From: Heterohyrax brucei
Taxonomy: Eukaryota; Chordata; Mammalia; Hyracoidea; Procaviidae
Assembly (NCBI GenBank): GCA_028571685.1
Contig: CM053142.1
Span: 66,489,296-66,553,295, forward strand
DNA length: 64,000 bases
Direction: 5' to 3'
The translations under genes and the position numbers were made by a program. The notes below the pieces were generated by a model. The model saw nothing but the letters and a program-made list of their open reading frames with translations. It had not been told where the DNA came from and searched no databases. Shown here one piece after another: positions 23,685-33,864 of this stretch (positions are counted from its first letter, which is position 1; every line of letters begins with the position of its first letter).

Positions 23685-24467
23685 TTTAGATGATACCAAA
23701 AAAGTTTATAATTTTGCTAGTCTGATAATAGCATTATGGTTGTATAAAAAAAAAAATCCATTTTTAGAGATGACAACTGGATGAAGGCATTTGTTTGAAA
23801 AGGGCAAAAAACAACAGTATCAATAAAATGTCATGAGTACATGTGAGGTTCCTCAGTGAACTCTTCCTTGATCTTATTTTTCTCCTTCCCTCACTAAAAA
23901 TAGCCATTGTCTGAATTTGATATTTACTCTATTTCCACCACAAGCTGGAAGGACCAGGCCCTGGAGGACATCATTCTTGGTAAAGTAGAGGGACAGAGGA
24001 AAAGAGATGGACTGACACAGTGACTTCAATAATCACTGTGACGATGGCGCAGAACAGGACACTGTTTTGTTCTGTGAAACACAGGGTCCCTATGAGTAGG
24101 AACTGACTCAGTGGCACATAAGAATGCAACAAGAACATTTCTACCCATGTTTGTTTCTACTGCTTCATATTATGTAACCACAGGTGATATACAGTATTGG
24201 TTTTCATATCTTCAAGCCTTCCACACATGGCAGTCTGCAGTATACACTTTTCCCTTTCCAAAAATTAAGATCAAGGAAGGGTTCATTGAGGAACCTCACA
24301 CATACCCATGACATCTTATTGATATTGCTGTTTTTTGCCCATTTCAAGCAAATGTCTTCATCCAATTGCCATCTCTAAAAATGGACCTTTTTTTTTTTTT
24401 TTTAATGCAACCATCACGCTATTACCAGACTAACAAAATTAAAAACATTTTTTTGGTGTCATCTAAA
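23685..24467. repeat. Inverted repeat, arms about 200 nt, spacer about 380 nt
   Basis: The left arm at 23685-23878 and the right arm at 24262-24467 are reverse complements at roughly 85 percent by eye. They share TTTAGATGA(C/T)ACCAAAAAA, an A-run followed by TCCATTTTTAGAGATG, and GAGGTTCCTCA. The A-run differs in length (11 versus 17). I do not recognise the arm as a named repeat. Confidence 0.85.
24038..24128 (+). mobile_element. tRNA-Gly SINE or RTE 3' tail, 5'-truncated
   Basis: GATGGCGCAGAACAGGACAC, then TTTTGTTCTGTG and CCCTATGAGTAGGAACTGAC followed by TCAGTGGCACATAAGA match the tail of the tRNA-Gly SINE. It lies in the spacer of the inverted repeat. Confidence 0.7.
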
Positions 24468-24547
24468 CTACACAGTTCACAATGTTGTTTTGTTATACAA
24501 CATTACCTTTCTCTCATTTTCTTAAAATTTTGCTAGGTATATATATC

Positions 24548-24571
24548 CGACTGGATGGCTCTTGGCTTGGC
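24548..24571 (+). mobile_element. 24-nt SINE/RTE-tail-like micro-insertion
   Basis: CGACTGGATGGCTCTTGGC and TTGGC are flanked by the direct repeat ATATATATC at 24539-24547 and 24572-24580. The same motif family appears at 37.4, 43.2 and 57.5 kb. The flanks are low complexity, so the duplication could be fortuitous. Confidence 0.5.
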
Positions 24572-24689
24572 ATATATATCATATACCTGTATATAGATAT
24601 CTATCTACCTGCATATATATAAATTTATTCATTCTGACAGATAATAGATCTGGCCCTTTACTACACTGCTTTATTACATTTCATTTACA

Positions 24690-24990
24690 AAGTATTTCAC
24701 AATTTCTTTATAAGTTCAGCTGTTGACTGATATTTGTGTTGCTTTCAGTATGTCACTATTATTAACAGTGCAACAGGAAACATTCTTGCACATCTCTCAT
24801 TGTTCACATTTATTAGAGTCCTCCTAGAAATGGACTTTATGGGTTGAAAGGTGCTTACATTTTTATTTTTACCAGACATTAATAAGTAATGCTTCAAATG
24901 TAATAATATATACCCAACATGGTTTATAAGAATATACAGTCCTCTACATGTTTGCCAGTACTTGGTGTTATCAGGTTTTAATGGACTTGA
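24690..24990 (-). mobile_element. Old L1 fragment, antisense
   Basis: TCCTAGAAATGGACTTTATG followed by GGTTGAAAGGTGC and CTACATGTTTGCCAGTACTT is in the order of antisense L1 ORF2/3' end. Confidence 0.55.
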
Positions 24991-25259
24991 CTTTTAGTCA
25001 CAGCTATTTGGAGATTTTCCTCACCTAGAAACTTTGGCATTCACATGCAAAGTTCCAAGTGAAAGCATCTTGAAGGCTGGAAGAACCATATAATTTCTAA
25101 AACAAACAGACAAAAACCTAAACACATCCTAAATTTTCTGGATCGTGACATCAATGTACTGTAGAGTCATTCTAATGCCACCACCATCCCAGTTCCTCCT
25201 CTCGAATGGAAATATACAGAAATCCATCAATGATCCAGGTTTAAATACTCCTTGGAGGA

Positions 25260-25411
25260 AAACAAAGTCCCGGTGGCTCAGTAGTTAACAGACTGGCTAC
25301 TAACCTAAAGACTGTCCGCTGGAAAATACCAGCTGCTCCTTGGAATGCCTATGAGGTAGTTCTACTCAGTCCTACAGGATCAGAGAAGTGGCTTGACAAC
25401 AGTTGGTTGGG
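25260..25411 (+). mobile_element. AfroSINE, diverged
   Basis: CAAAGTCCCGGTGGCTCAGT, CTGCTCCTTGGAATGCCTAT and GGTAGTTCTACTCAGTCC are clear. The tail is shortened before GGCTTGACAACAGTTGG. Confidence 0.85.
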
Positions 25412-25899
25412 TCCGTTTCAGTAGAAAAATCACTGATAATCTGTGAAGCAGGACTAGAGGTCATGGAAGAACAACTGGAGCTAGTACTGTGTGCCAAGAA
25501 GGAGCACTCAACTCTCCAGCTCCTAGAGCCTTCCCTGATAGCTCCTCAAGTCACGGGCCTGCTGAGTGAAAGGCTAGGGTGGAAGTAAGTGAAGATGCAG
25601 CTGATACATTGACAGACAGCGGTAACAACCAATCCCCAGCTGTTCTGTGTTGAGAAAGCTGGGCATCGTCTTCCTTGATTGAGACCCAAAGCAAGAAATA
25701 GAGACAGTGAACAGTTTAGCATAACCATTTAGGAAAACTATAAAGTATCTTAGGCATATAAGAAACATAAAGAATAATTCAATCACCTACAACTGAAATT
25801 AAGAAATAAAACATTAATTAAGAAATTAAGAAATAAAACAGTGTGGTTGAAACCACTCGTGATGGTGTTATCTTGAATTTGAAATTTAAAATGCCCAGG
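25412..25899. other. Intergenic, unique
   Basis: An imperfect duplication of AATTAAGAAATAAAACA sits near 25796-25840. No gene is seen. Confidence 0.45.
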
Positions 25900-26422
25900 T
25901 GTCATGGATCGAATTATGTCCACCCAAAAATATGTGTAGCCGTGTGGCTGGGCCATGATTCCCAGTATCTTGTGACAGTCCTCTGTTTTGTGGTTTTCCT
26001 AGGCTGTATGTTAAATGATCAGGGTGGAGCTGTAAATCTCTTCCTAGGATCACCTCTCTGCTCCACTGTAAAGGGAGTTTCCCTGGAGAATGGCTTGCCC
26101 CACCCTTAATCCTTTCATCCTACAAAAGATAATAGGACAGAGAGACAGGCAGAGAACTGGGAAGCTGCACCATCAAGCAAGCAGCACCTGGAGAAGAGCA
26201 GGTCCTTCAGACCCGAGGTTCCTGCGCCAAGATGCTCCCTGGACAAAGACTGATACAATACCGGACTTTCCTCCAGAGCCAACAAGGGGAAAGCCTTCAC
26301 CTGGAACGGACACCCTGAATATGGACTTGTAGCCTACCGGACTGTGTAAGAATAAACCTTCCTTTGTTAAAGGCATCCACTCTGTGGTATTTCTGTTAAA
26401 GCAGCCCTAGCTGACTAAAACT
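25900..26422 (+). mobile_element. Solo LTR, ERVL-MaLR-like, with 5-bp target duplication
   Basis: It starts TGTCATGGATCGAATTATG. It has GAATAAACCTTCCTTTG, carrying the AATAAA signal, and TTTCTGTTAAAGCAGCCCTA near the end. CCAGG flanks both sides (25895-25899 and 26423-26427), the 5-bp duplication expected of ERVL-type integration. The internal region is absent, consistent with LTR-LTR recombination. Confidence 0.8.
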
Positions 26423-26446
26423 CCAGGTATTTCATTATACTTTTAC

Positions 26447-26603
26447 TACACCCTGGTGGTGGCACACTGGTTAAAAACTATGGCTGCTAACCAAAAGATC
26501 AACAGTTTAAATTCACCAGATGCTCCCTGGAAATTCTATGGGGCAGTTCCGCTCTGTGCTATTGGGTCACTATAAGTGATAATTCACTCAAAAGCAACAG
26601 ATA
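26447..26603 (+). mobile_element. AfroSINE
   Basis: CACCCTGGTGGTGGCACAC, GCTGCTAACCAAAAGATCAA and GGGGCAGTTCCGCTCTGTGC are present, with a diverged tail at AATTCACTCAAAAGCAAC. Confidence 0.85.
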
Positions 26604-26966
26604 TGTGTCCTTAAGCCACAAAAAGCAGACCCTTATCTGTTGTAAAAATTATCTTCCACTGTGTTATTCAACAATTTGTTTTACGCTAAACATTATGTTT
26701 TTAAGAACTAACCACCACGTATGTAGCTCTAGCTCAATGATTTTTGTTACTGCATGGAATTTTATTGTGTGACTGTGCCATACTTCTTTTTGCATTTATC
26801 GGTTGGAGTACATTTAGGTTCTTTAGTCTTTTATTATTATGATTTGGATGTTTTCTTGGAGTCCTTGTGGTGTAGTGGTTAAGCATTTGATTGCTAACTG
26901 AAAGACCAACATTTCATCCAACAGCGGCCCTAGAGGAGTAAAGACCTGGTAATTTTTCCTGTAAAA

Positions 26967-27163
26967 AACCATTGCCATTACGTTGATTCTGGCTCACAGT
27001 GGTCTTGTAGGACAGAGTAGCTGCTCCAAGGGTTTTACAAGGTTGTAAATCTTTACAGAAGCAGACCACCACATCTTTTTCCTACAGAGCAGCTGGTGGG
27101 TTTGAACCATCAACTTTTCAGTTAATGGTCAAGGGTTTAACCACCGTGCCATCAGGGCTCCTC
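26967..27163 (-). mobile_element. AfroSINE nested in an AfroSINE
   Basis: Antisense, from AAACCATTGCCATTACGTTG to CCGTGCCATCAGGGCTCC. TCCTGTAAA before and TCCTGGAAA after fit a diverged target duplication in the host SINE. Confidence 0.85.
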
Positions 27164-27202
27164 CTGGAAACAATTACAGCCCAGGAAACCCTATGCAGCT
27201 AT

Positions 27203-27600
27203 TAAATGTTGTCATGTTGGTTCCAATTCATTACAACCCTATGTACAACAGAACGTAACAGTGCCCAGTGCTGTGCCATCCTCACAATCATTGTTATGCT
27301 TCAGCCCACTGTTGCAGCCGCTGGGTCAGTCCTTCTCCCTGAGGGTCTGCCTCTTTTTCTCTGACCCTCTACTTTACCAAGCATGATTCTTCCTGACAAC
27401 ATGATCAAAATACGTGACACACAGTCTCACCATCTTTGCTTCTCAGGAACATTCTGGTTGTATTTCTTCTAAGACAAATTTTGTTTGTTCTTTAGCTCAC
27501 TCATGGTGTACTCAGTATTCTTTGCCAATACCGCAATTTGGAGTTGTCAATTTTTCTTCTGTCTTCCTGATTTAGCATCCAGCTTTTGCATGCATATGAA
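27203..27600 (-). mobile_element. RTE (BovB-class) LINE fragment, antisense
   Basis: GTTGTCATGTTGGTTCCAAT at the tail, then GTGCTGTGCCATCCTCACAA, CTCTACTTTACCAAGCATGA and GCATCCAGCTTTTGCATGC match the antisense 3' region of the elephant-type RTE LINE. AAACCCTATG before and AAACCCAATG after flank it as a target duplication in the host SINE. It is 5'-truncated and has no coding capacity. Confidence 0.8.
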
Positions 27601-28380
27601 ACCCAATGGAGGAGTTACATTCTGTCTTATAGGATTGCTATGAGCTGGAATCAATTTGACAGCACCTAACAACAACAACAACAACATATGTCTTCTTCTA
27701 CACATGTGCCAACTTTTCTCTAAAAGTGGGCTTTCTGTGGGGCAGGGTATGAAAACCTTCAGCTTTGCCAAGCTGTTCTTCAAGTTGATCATTCCAGTGT
27801 ACACTCAGAAAAGTATTTGACTTCCAATTGTTCCGCATCTCATCCAGCATTCATTTCTGTTAGATTTTAACTGTTTTCCCCCTGTTTAATATGTATGGAA
27901 TGGCTTTATCAATGTGTCTTAATTTATACTTCCTAATTGTTAGCAGGTAATCAAGCTTTTTCTTTGCTTTGGTTATTCAGATCTTCTGTTCATTATTTTC
28001 TACTGGGTTTTTTTTTGTAAGTATATGTGCATGCACGTAAGTCAATGTATGTGAGTGTATGTGTATGTCTGTGTGTATATTCATGTGTATGATTTGTAGG
28101 AATTTATTACAAATTGTGGAGAAACATTTACAAATTATATTTACTCCAGGCATGTTTTGATTTCTCCTACAGCCCAGGTAGTCTAGAGTATATCCCCATC
28201 TTTTATCTCTCATCTCTCTGTCATGCAAGAATAAAGAAAAGCCTTTCAAAACAGGCCCTGAAGCAGCCTGAATGCCTAGAAGTTCCGGTCTTTGCCCTGA
28301 TCTTTATGGCAACAAATAGGCAGAGAAATTGCCAAAACTTGTATATAAGTGTTTTAAACAGTTTTACTGAGGCATAATTG

Positions 28381-28886
28381 GTGTCGTGGATTGAACTGTA
28401 ACCTCAAAAATATTTGTCAACTCGGGTAGGTCGTAATTCTCAATATTGTATGATTGTCTATCATTTTGTCATCTGATGTGATTTCCCTATATGTTGTAAA
28501 TCATCACACTATGATGTAATGAGATGGATTAGTGACAGTTATATTGATGAGAGCTACAAGATTGGATAGAGTCTTAAGCCAGTCCTTTTTGAGCTATAAA
28601 AGAGAGAAGGAAGTAGAGAGACATGGGGACCTCACACCATCAAGAAAGCAGCGCCCAGAGCAGAGTACAGCATTTGGACCCAGAATTCCTGTGCAGAGAA
28701 ACTCCCAGCCCAAGGAAAGATTGATGGCAATAACCTTCATCCAGAGCTGACAGAGAGAGAAAAGCTTCCCCAGGAGCTGGTGCCCTGAATTTGGCCTTTT
28801 AGCCTACTGGACTGTGACAGAATAAACTCTTTGTTAAAGTCATCACTTGTAGCATTTCTGTTATAGCATCACTCAGTGGCTAACAC
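28381..28886 (+). mobile_element. Solo LTR, MaLR-like, inside L1
   Basis: It starts TGTCGTGGATTGAACTGTAA and contains GAGCTATAAAAGAGAGAAGG, a TATA-like core promoter. The 3' end has AGAATAAACTCTTTGTTAAA. AATTG flanks it (28376-28380 and 28887-28891), and the L1 sequence is continuous across the site once it is removed. Confidence 0.85.
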
Positions 28887-29338
28887 AATTGCCATACAAT
28901 AAATTCAACAAATTTAAAGAGAAAACTTGGGTATGTTTTGACACATGTGTACACTCATAAAACCATCACCAGAATCAAGATAATGAACACATCCATCATC
29001 CTCCAGACTTTCCTCTTACCCCTTAATAATCCCAACCCCATACCAGGCAATCATTAATTTGGTTTTTATCTCTACAGATTAGTTTTCATTTTATTTAATG
29101 TAGAATCACACTGTATGCTCTCTTTTTTGTCTTGCTGCTTTCATTCAGGAAAATGATTTTGAAATTTTATTATGTTATGAAGTATATCACTTGTTTATTC
29201 CTCTTCATTGCTGAGCAGCATTCCATTTTGTGTATTGATATACCCCAGTTAGCAATTCACCTATTGATGGACATTTGGATTGTTTGCACTTGGCTTGCTT
29301 GGCTTGGCTAGTTAGAACATATTAAAAATAAAACTGCT

Positions 29339-29983
29339 AGTGGTTTAAAACCATGAATATCAAAGATGTGAGGAAAATATTAGCTCAGGAGACAGAAGGG
29401 TCCATATGATTGGAAGAATACATCAGTATGAGGCCAGAAGAACTAGATGGTACCTGGCCACCACCAAAGAGTTTCCTAAAAGGGAGCACAGGGTAGAGTC
29501 CCTGACAAAGTATGAGATAAAGGACAGCGCAGATCTAGAGCTCTGTTAAAAGACCAGACGTGATGATCTGACATCCTGGAGGGTCCCCTGAGAATATGAC
29601 CCCTGAACTTGCTGCTAGCTCAGAGCTGAAACCAGTGTACCATAGGCCATACAGTGATGCCGAAGACATATGCACTTCTTGGCTTTATATATATGTGTGT
29701 GTGTGTGTATTATATATATATATATCATACATATATATATATATATGAGACTGTATAACTGGTTCCTCTTCAGAGGGGAGGAGTAAGTGTGAAAAGGAGA
29801 GGACAAGTATTGGTTGAATGGATACAGGAAACACAGGATGGAAAGGAGGAGTGAGCTGTCACAGGGTGAGGAGAGCAGAGAGCGTTGCATAGACGTGTGT
29901 GTTTGGCATTTTGTTTGGGAAATTGATTTGGATTGCAAACTTTCACTCAATCACAATAAAAATGAAATTAAAAAAGTAAACAA
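29339..29983 (+). mobile_element. Unclassified poly-A retroelement, copy 2
   Basis: Flanked by AAAACTGCT (29330-29338) and AAAATTGCT (29984-29992), inside the L1. It shares CTGGCCACCACCAAAGAG, an AAAAGACCAGACGTGATG block and the terminal TTTCACTCAATCACAATAAA with copies 1 and 3. It contains a TG/TA microsatellite and has no open frame. Confidence 0.7.
29680..29750. repeat. Compound (TG)n(TA)n microsatellite
   Basis: TATATATGTGTGTGTGTGTG is followed by two TATATATA runs. It lies inside the poly-A retroelement. Confidence 0.95.
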
Positions 29984-30237
29984 AAAATTGCTTTGAAAAG
30001 TATTTTTGTATACATCTTTCTATGGATATACACTTTCCTTTATCCTGGGCAAATTTCTAAGAGTGGAATGATTGGATCATATGGTAATCCATGTTTAACT
30101 TTTTAAGAAACTGTCAAAAAGTTTTCTAAGCTGTTGTAACATCTTATTGTCACTCATAATGAATGAGAATTCTAATTCTTCCACAGTTTTACCATTGTAA
30201 TAGATGTATAGTAAAGTCTCAATGTAGTTTTAATCAA

Positions 30238-30401
30238 TATTCCTTGGTAGCATAGTGATTAAGTGCTACAGCTGCTAACCAGAAGCTTGACGGTTCAAAT
30301 CCATCAGGCAGTCCTTGGAAACTCTATGGGCCAGTTCTACTTTGTCCTATAGCATTGCTATGGCTCAGAATGGACTTGACAGCAGTAGGTTTGGCTTTGC
30401 A
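30238..30401 (+). mobile_element. AfroSINE in L1
   Basis: From TATTCCTTGGTAGCATAGTG to GACAGCAGTAGGTTTGGC. The L1 resumes directly afterwards at TTTAAATATCTTTTCATGG. Confidence 0.9.
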
Positions 30402-31130
30402 GACTAATTAATTTAAATATCTTTTCATGGACTTATTTTCTGTACAAATATGTTCTTTGGTGAAGTATCCAAGTCTTTTTCCTGAATTTATTGTTAGGTT
30501 ATTTGTTTTCTTATTAGCGAGTTTCGAGAATTCTTTGTATATCCTCAGTTAATCTCCCTTATAAAATATGTAATTTTTTAATATTTTCTCCCAGTTGTGG
30601 TTTGTTTCTTTATTATCTTCTCAGGGTCTTTTGAAGAGCATGTGCTCTTAAATTTCCTGCAGTTCAGTTTATCAATTCTTCTCTTTCATGAATCATGCTT
30701 TTGTTTTCACATCTAAATGCTTGCCTAACCCAGAATCACGAAGATTATCTGCAAAGATAATTCTAGAAATTTTAAGTTTTCAATTTTATACTTAGATCTT
30801 TGGGTGTCTGATCCATTTTTGAGTTCATTTTTGAGTGTGATACCGATGGAAGTTATTTATTTTTGTATGTGAATATCCAACTATTCCAGCTTCATTTGTT
30901 AAAAAGACTATCCTTTCTCTACTGAATTGTCTTTGCACCTTTATTAAAAATCAGTTTTCTGTATATATGTGGATCTATTTCTGGGTTCTCTATTCTGCCC
31001 TATTGATCTTTATACCAATACTAGACTTTCTTGATTACTGTAGTTTTATAATAAGCCTTGAAATCAGGTAGAATTTAGAGTACACTGTCCACTGCATCAC
31101 ATAGGTTTGGAATCTCAGGGGAACCTTTAA

Positions 31131-31180
31131 GAGTGTGAAAGAGTGTGAAAGAGTGTGAAAGAGTGTGAAAGAGTGTGAAA
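31131..31180 (+). repeat. Five perfect tandem copies of a 10-mer
   Basis: GAGTGTGAAA is repeated five times without change, and a sixth imperfect unit follows (31181-31195). Confidence 0.98.
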
Positions 31181-31276
31181 GAGTAGGAGTGTGAAGTTCT
31201 GTTTTGATACATAAGTGTAAACAAAGACAGAGAGGGAGCTTCCTGCAGTAGAAGGGATACTCAACAGTAATGACAG

Positions 31277-31344
31277 CAGCCTGGGATCTTTAGAGAACCA
31301 ATTTCCACCACAGCCTGGGATCTTTAGAGAACCAATTTCCACCA
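31277..31344 (+). repeat. Perfect 34-bp tandem duplication
   Basis: The unit starts CAGCCTGGGATCTTTAGAG and ends ATTTCCACCA. The copies at 31277-31310 and 31311-31344 are identical, so the duplication is recent. Confidence 0.98.
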
Positions 31345-33380
31345 TGAGCTATTGGATACCCAGTTCGAAATTCTTCGTCCCTGAAAGTCTGATCACTGCA
31401 TTTCAGACAGATAGCCTTTCCTAATTAAACTGAAGATTTCTGATTTGTAATTGCTTTCAGCTGCCTTCCTGAGATTAACCTAAATCATTCTGTGGATCTT
31501 GCATATTCCCAAACCTCTATTCATATGCTTCTAGATTATTTTTGAGTTTCTTTCATCTAGGTATAATAGTCACTTAGTTTGATTCTTTTTAATTTCATTC
31601 TTAAAGTTTCAGGGATTCCTACATGTCACTCCCAACCTGAATGCAACATGATCTTAGAGTTCTCAACCAGTTTCTGAGGACCAGTAACATCTTTGTTTTA
31701 AATATCCCAGGAAGTGTTAAGACTTAGCCTTCAGTGATGTTGGTTCTTGCAAGACCACACTCACATCTCATAACTTCGCTAAAGCACACAACATCTAAAT
31801 TTGAAACATCATTCATTTATCAATCACTTTTGAGTATCTACTGTGTGCCAAGACCCACCTGGTGTTACGAAGATAAAGAGGTTGATAAGAATAGCCCCTA
31901 CTCTCAAGATGTGTTAGGTCTACTGTACTCTGAATGTCTGGGTTCTAGGACTACTGAAAGATTCTAAGAATCAGTGTACCCCAGGTTTCAGAGCCCAGAC
32001 CTGCATTTTCTACTCGAATAAGTTTGCTTTCTCTTATTTGAGAGAAGAAGGGAAGAGGAGGCAATTTCTGAGTCAAATCAGATGTTTGAATTGAAAAATA
32101 GTGGGATTTGGTTGACAAAAGAACTTGAGAAGGAGAATAGCATCTAGGCAGAACCAGATGTCAGAAGGCAGAGATAAATTCTCACAGCAGTCCACCCAGG
32201 GCCAGAGAACATTTATCAGAATGGACAAAGGAAAGGGAGTAAATGAGTGAAGAATTATCTTCACCTTTTGACTGGGAAGGTAAATAGTTAAGAGAGAGTA
32301 GATAAAAGTGAATTTGAGCCTCAAGAATAAAGAGTGCTGAATAAAGGTTCAGGTGGTGTTGTCTTTCCTACTGTGAGGGGTCACTAAGGCAGGGGGAGTC
32401 TAGACATGTCCCAGAGAAAACAAATGAATCAATGCAAGGTTGCCTGTCACCTGTGATGAATGTAGGGCTTGCACGTATCATTAACAAGAATTCCAGAAAG
32501 GGCAGAAAGACAAGGGTATCTGCCAAATGAAGCAGTGCTTTAAAACTCATTGCCCAGCTGAGGCGCTTCCAAGAGAAAGCATAAAGAGCAAAAGAGAGCC
32601 TTACCCAAGAACAGGGAAAGGGAAGGTCTTGTGTGTCCTTATCAAAGGTGGCTGAAGTGCTCCCTGGCCAGGCTCTGTTCAGGGTGCCAAGGAGCTTGAG
32701 GGGCACTAGGCCAAGGAAATATTAAGTCTTGAAAATTCAACTGCAATTGAGAAAAGAGATCTAAGGGCACAAAAGGTAGATATTGTTGAGGCTAACCCAA
32801 GTGGGAATTCAAGTGCTGTCCAAGTTCCAAAGGGAGGAAAGTGCTTCTAGGAGATCTACAGAGTCCGGGAGGGGGGTGGGGGGTGGGACAGGCCTCACTA
32901 GTCTATAACCAGTGTCATGTGACTCAAGGGCTCAAGGAAGATCTCTGCCTGAAAGAAGTCTTCCTACCCTTCAGCTAGTCCTCATTATTACTTTAATGTG
33001 GATATGGAGACTTTCCTTCTATAATGAAAATAAAGGCTTATATTCAGAGTATCCCTGGGAGAGTAAAATTCACATTGAGAATATGCTGTAGCTGTTTTCT
33101 TGAGTAGCCTTAGAGTCGGCACCCTTCTGAGAGTTCAGTAAGTACGCTGGAAGGGAGATTTCATAGTTCTTGGTAGCCAGACTAATGTGGTAATCAGTTA
33201 GGGTGATCAAATTTAGCAAAACGAATTAACAAACAAAAAATCAAAGTAACCCCAGGAGACACAATTAAAGTCAAATGTAGCCGGACCTTTTGCGTGTTAT
33301 CTGGTAACGCCAGTCCAGTGGGGAGTTCTATCTCATTCCCTTACATAAGCCTCTCCTCCCTCCTTGCCTTGTAAATTCCG
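31345..33380. other. Repeat-poor intergenic DNA
   Basis: About 2 kb with no SINE or LTR. Near 31790-31920 a stretch (GTATCTACTGTGTGCCAAG) has the look of an L2/MIR remnant. A 112-codon minus frame at 32368-32706 has no recognisable domain. A G-rich run is at 32867-32887. Confidence 0.45.
32867..32887 (+). other. Potential G-quadruplex motif
   Basis: Four G-runs of 3, 6, 6 and 3 are separated by single A or T bases. The loops are one base each, the most stable class predicted for intramolecular quadruplexes. Confidence 0.6.
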
Positions 33381-33529
33381 CCAGTCTCAATGGAGCAGTG
33401 GCTGAGAGCTTGGCTGCTACCCAAAAGTCTGTAGTTCAAATCCACTAGCTGTTTCTAGGAAACCAAACAGGGCAGTTCTACTCTGTCCTAAGAGTTGGAA
33501 TTGACTTGATGGCAATGGGTTTGTTTTCG
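33381..33529 (+). mobile_element. AfroSINE
   Basis: CAGTCTCAATGGAGCAGTGG, GTAGTTCAAATCCACTAGCT and GACTTGATGGCAATGGGTT are present. Confidence 0.85.
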
Positions 33530-33864
33530 CTTGTACATGGGGAAAGCTGAGGATAAGGATGTGAAATAGAGGAAACGGAGCCACAGTATATTGGGAAGAG
33601 GATGAAGTATTGAAATCTAAGCATGTGAATTCCTTGAAGACCAAACTGTCATTTGTCTACATGCTATCAGATTCAGACGTGTTGAGATGGGTTGAAAAAA
33701 GACACAACAATAATAATAGCAAACATGGCACGTCATACTTTTTATACCACGTGGTCTTTTCTAAGGACTTTACTAAAAAGCTTAGATGATGCGTGAGACA
33801 TTGTACAAGTGACCTAAAGGAGGGACTTCTGAGATGCTGTTTTTTAACTGTTATGAAGTGCATC
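33530..33864. other. Intergenic, unique
   Basis: Nothing recognised. Confidence 0.45.

Larger units (their letters stand above)
26857..27687 (+). mobile_element. AfroSINE broken into three parts by two insertions
   Basis: Parts: 26857-26966 (GGAGTCCTTGTGGTGTAGTG and the long-type middle), 27164-27200 (ATTACAGCCCAGGAAACCC) and 27601-27687 (CTATGAGCTGGAATCAATTT, GACAGCACC and a CAA-repeat tail). Together they give one full long-type SINE. An antisense AfroSINE and an antisense RTE fragment split it. Confidence 0.8.
26615..28015 (-). mobile_element. Old L1 ORF2/3' fragment, antisense, interrupted
   Basis: L1-like sequence lies at about 26615-26856 (ACTGCATGGAATTTTATTGT, GTACATTTAGGTTCTTTAGT) and resumes at about 27688-28015 (CACATGTGCCAACTTTTCTC, CAAGCTGTTCTTCAAGTTGA). 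Between the two lies a stack of SINE and RTE insertions. Confidence 0.6.
28345..31085 (-). mobile_element. Old L1 (ORF2 C-terminal part and 3' UTR), antisense, with three insertions
   Basis: L1 segments at about 28345-28380, 28887-29338, 29984-30237 and 30402-31085 read in one continuous order: CAGTTTTACTGAGGCATAAT, ATACCCCAGTTAGCAATTCA, GGATCATATGGTAATCCATG, TTCTGGGTTCTCTATTCTGC. This is the antisense 3' half of an L1M-type element. A MaLR-like LTR, the poly-A retroelement (copy 2) and an AfroSINE interrupt it. No intact frame remains. Confidence 0.85.

Noticed and set aside
25900..26422. Complete endogenous retrovirus
   Set aside because: Only LTR sequence is present here and at every other LTR site; no gag, pol or env remnant flanks them.
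31131..31180. CRISPR-like repeat array
   Set aside because: Units are 10 bp, directly adjacent without spacers, in vertebrate DNA; it is a minisatellite.
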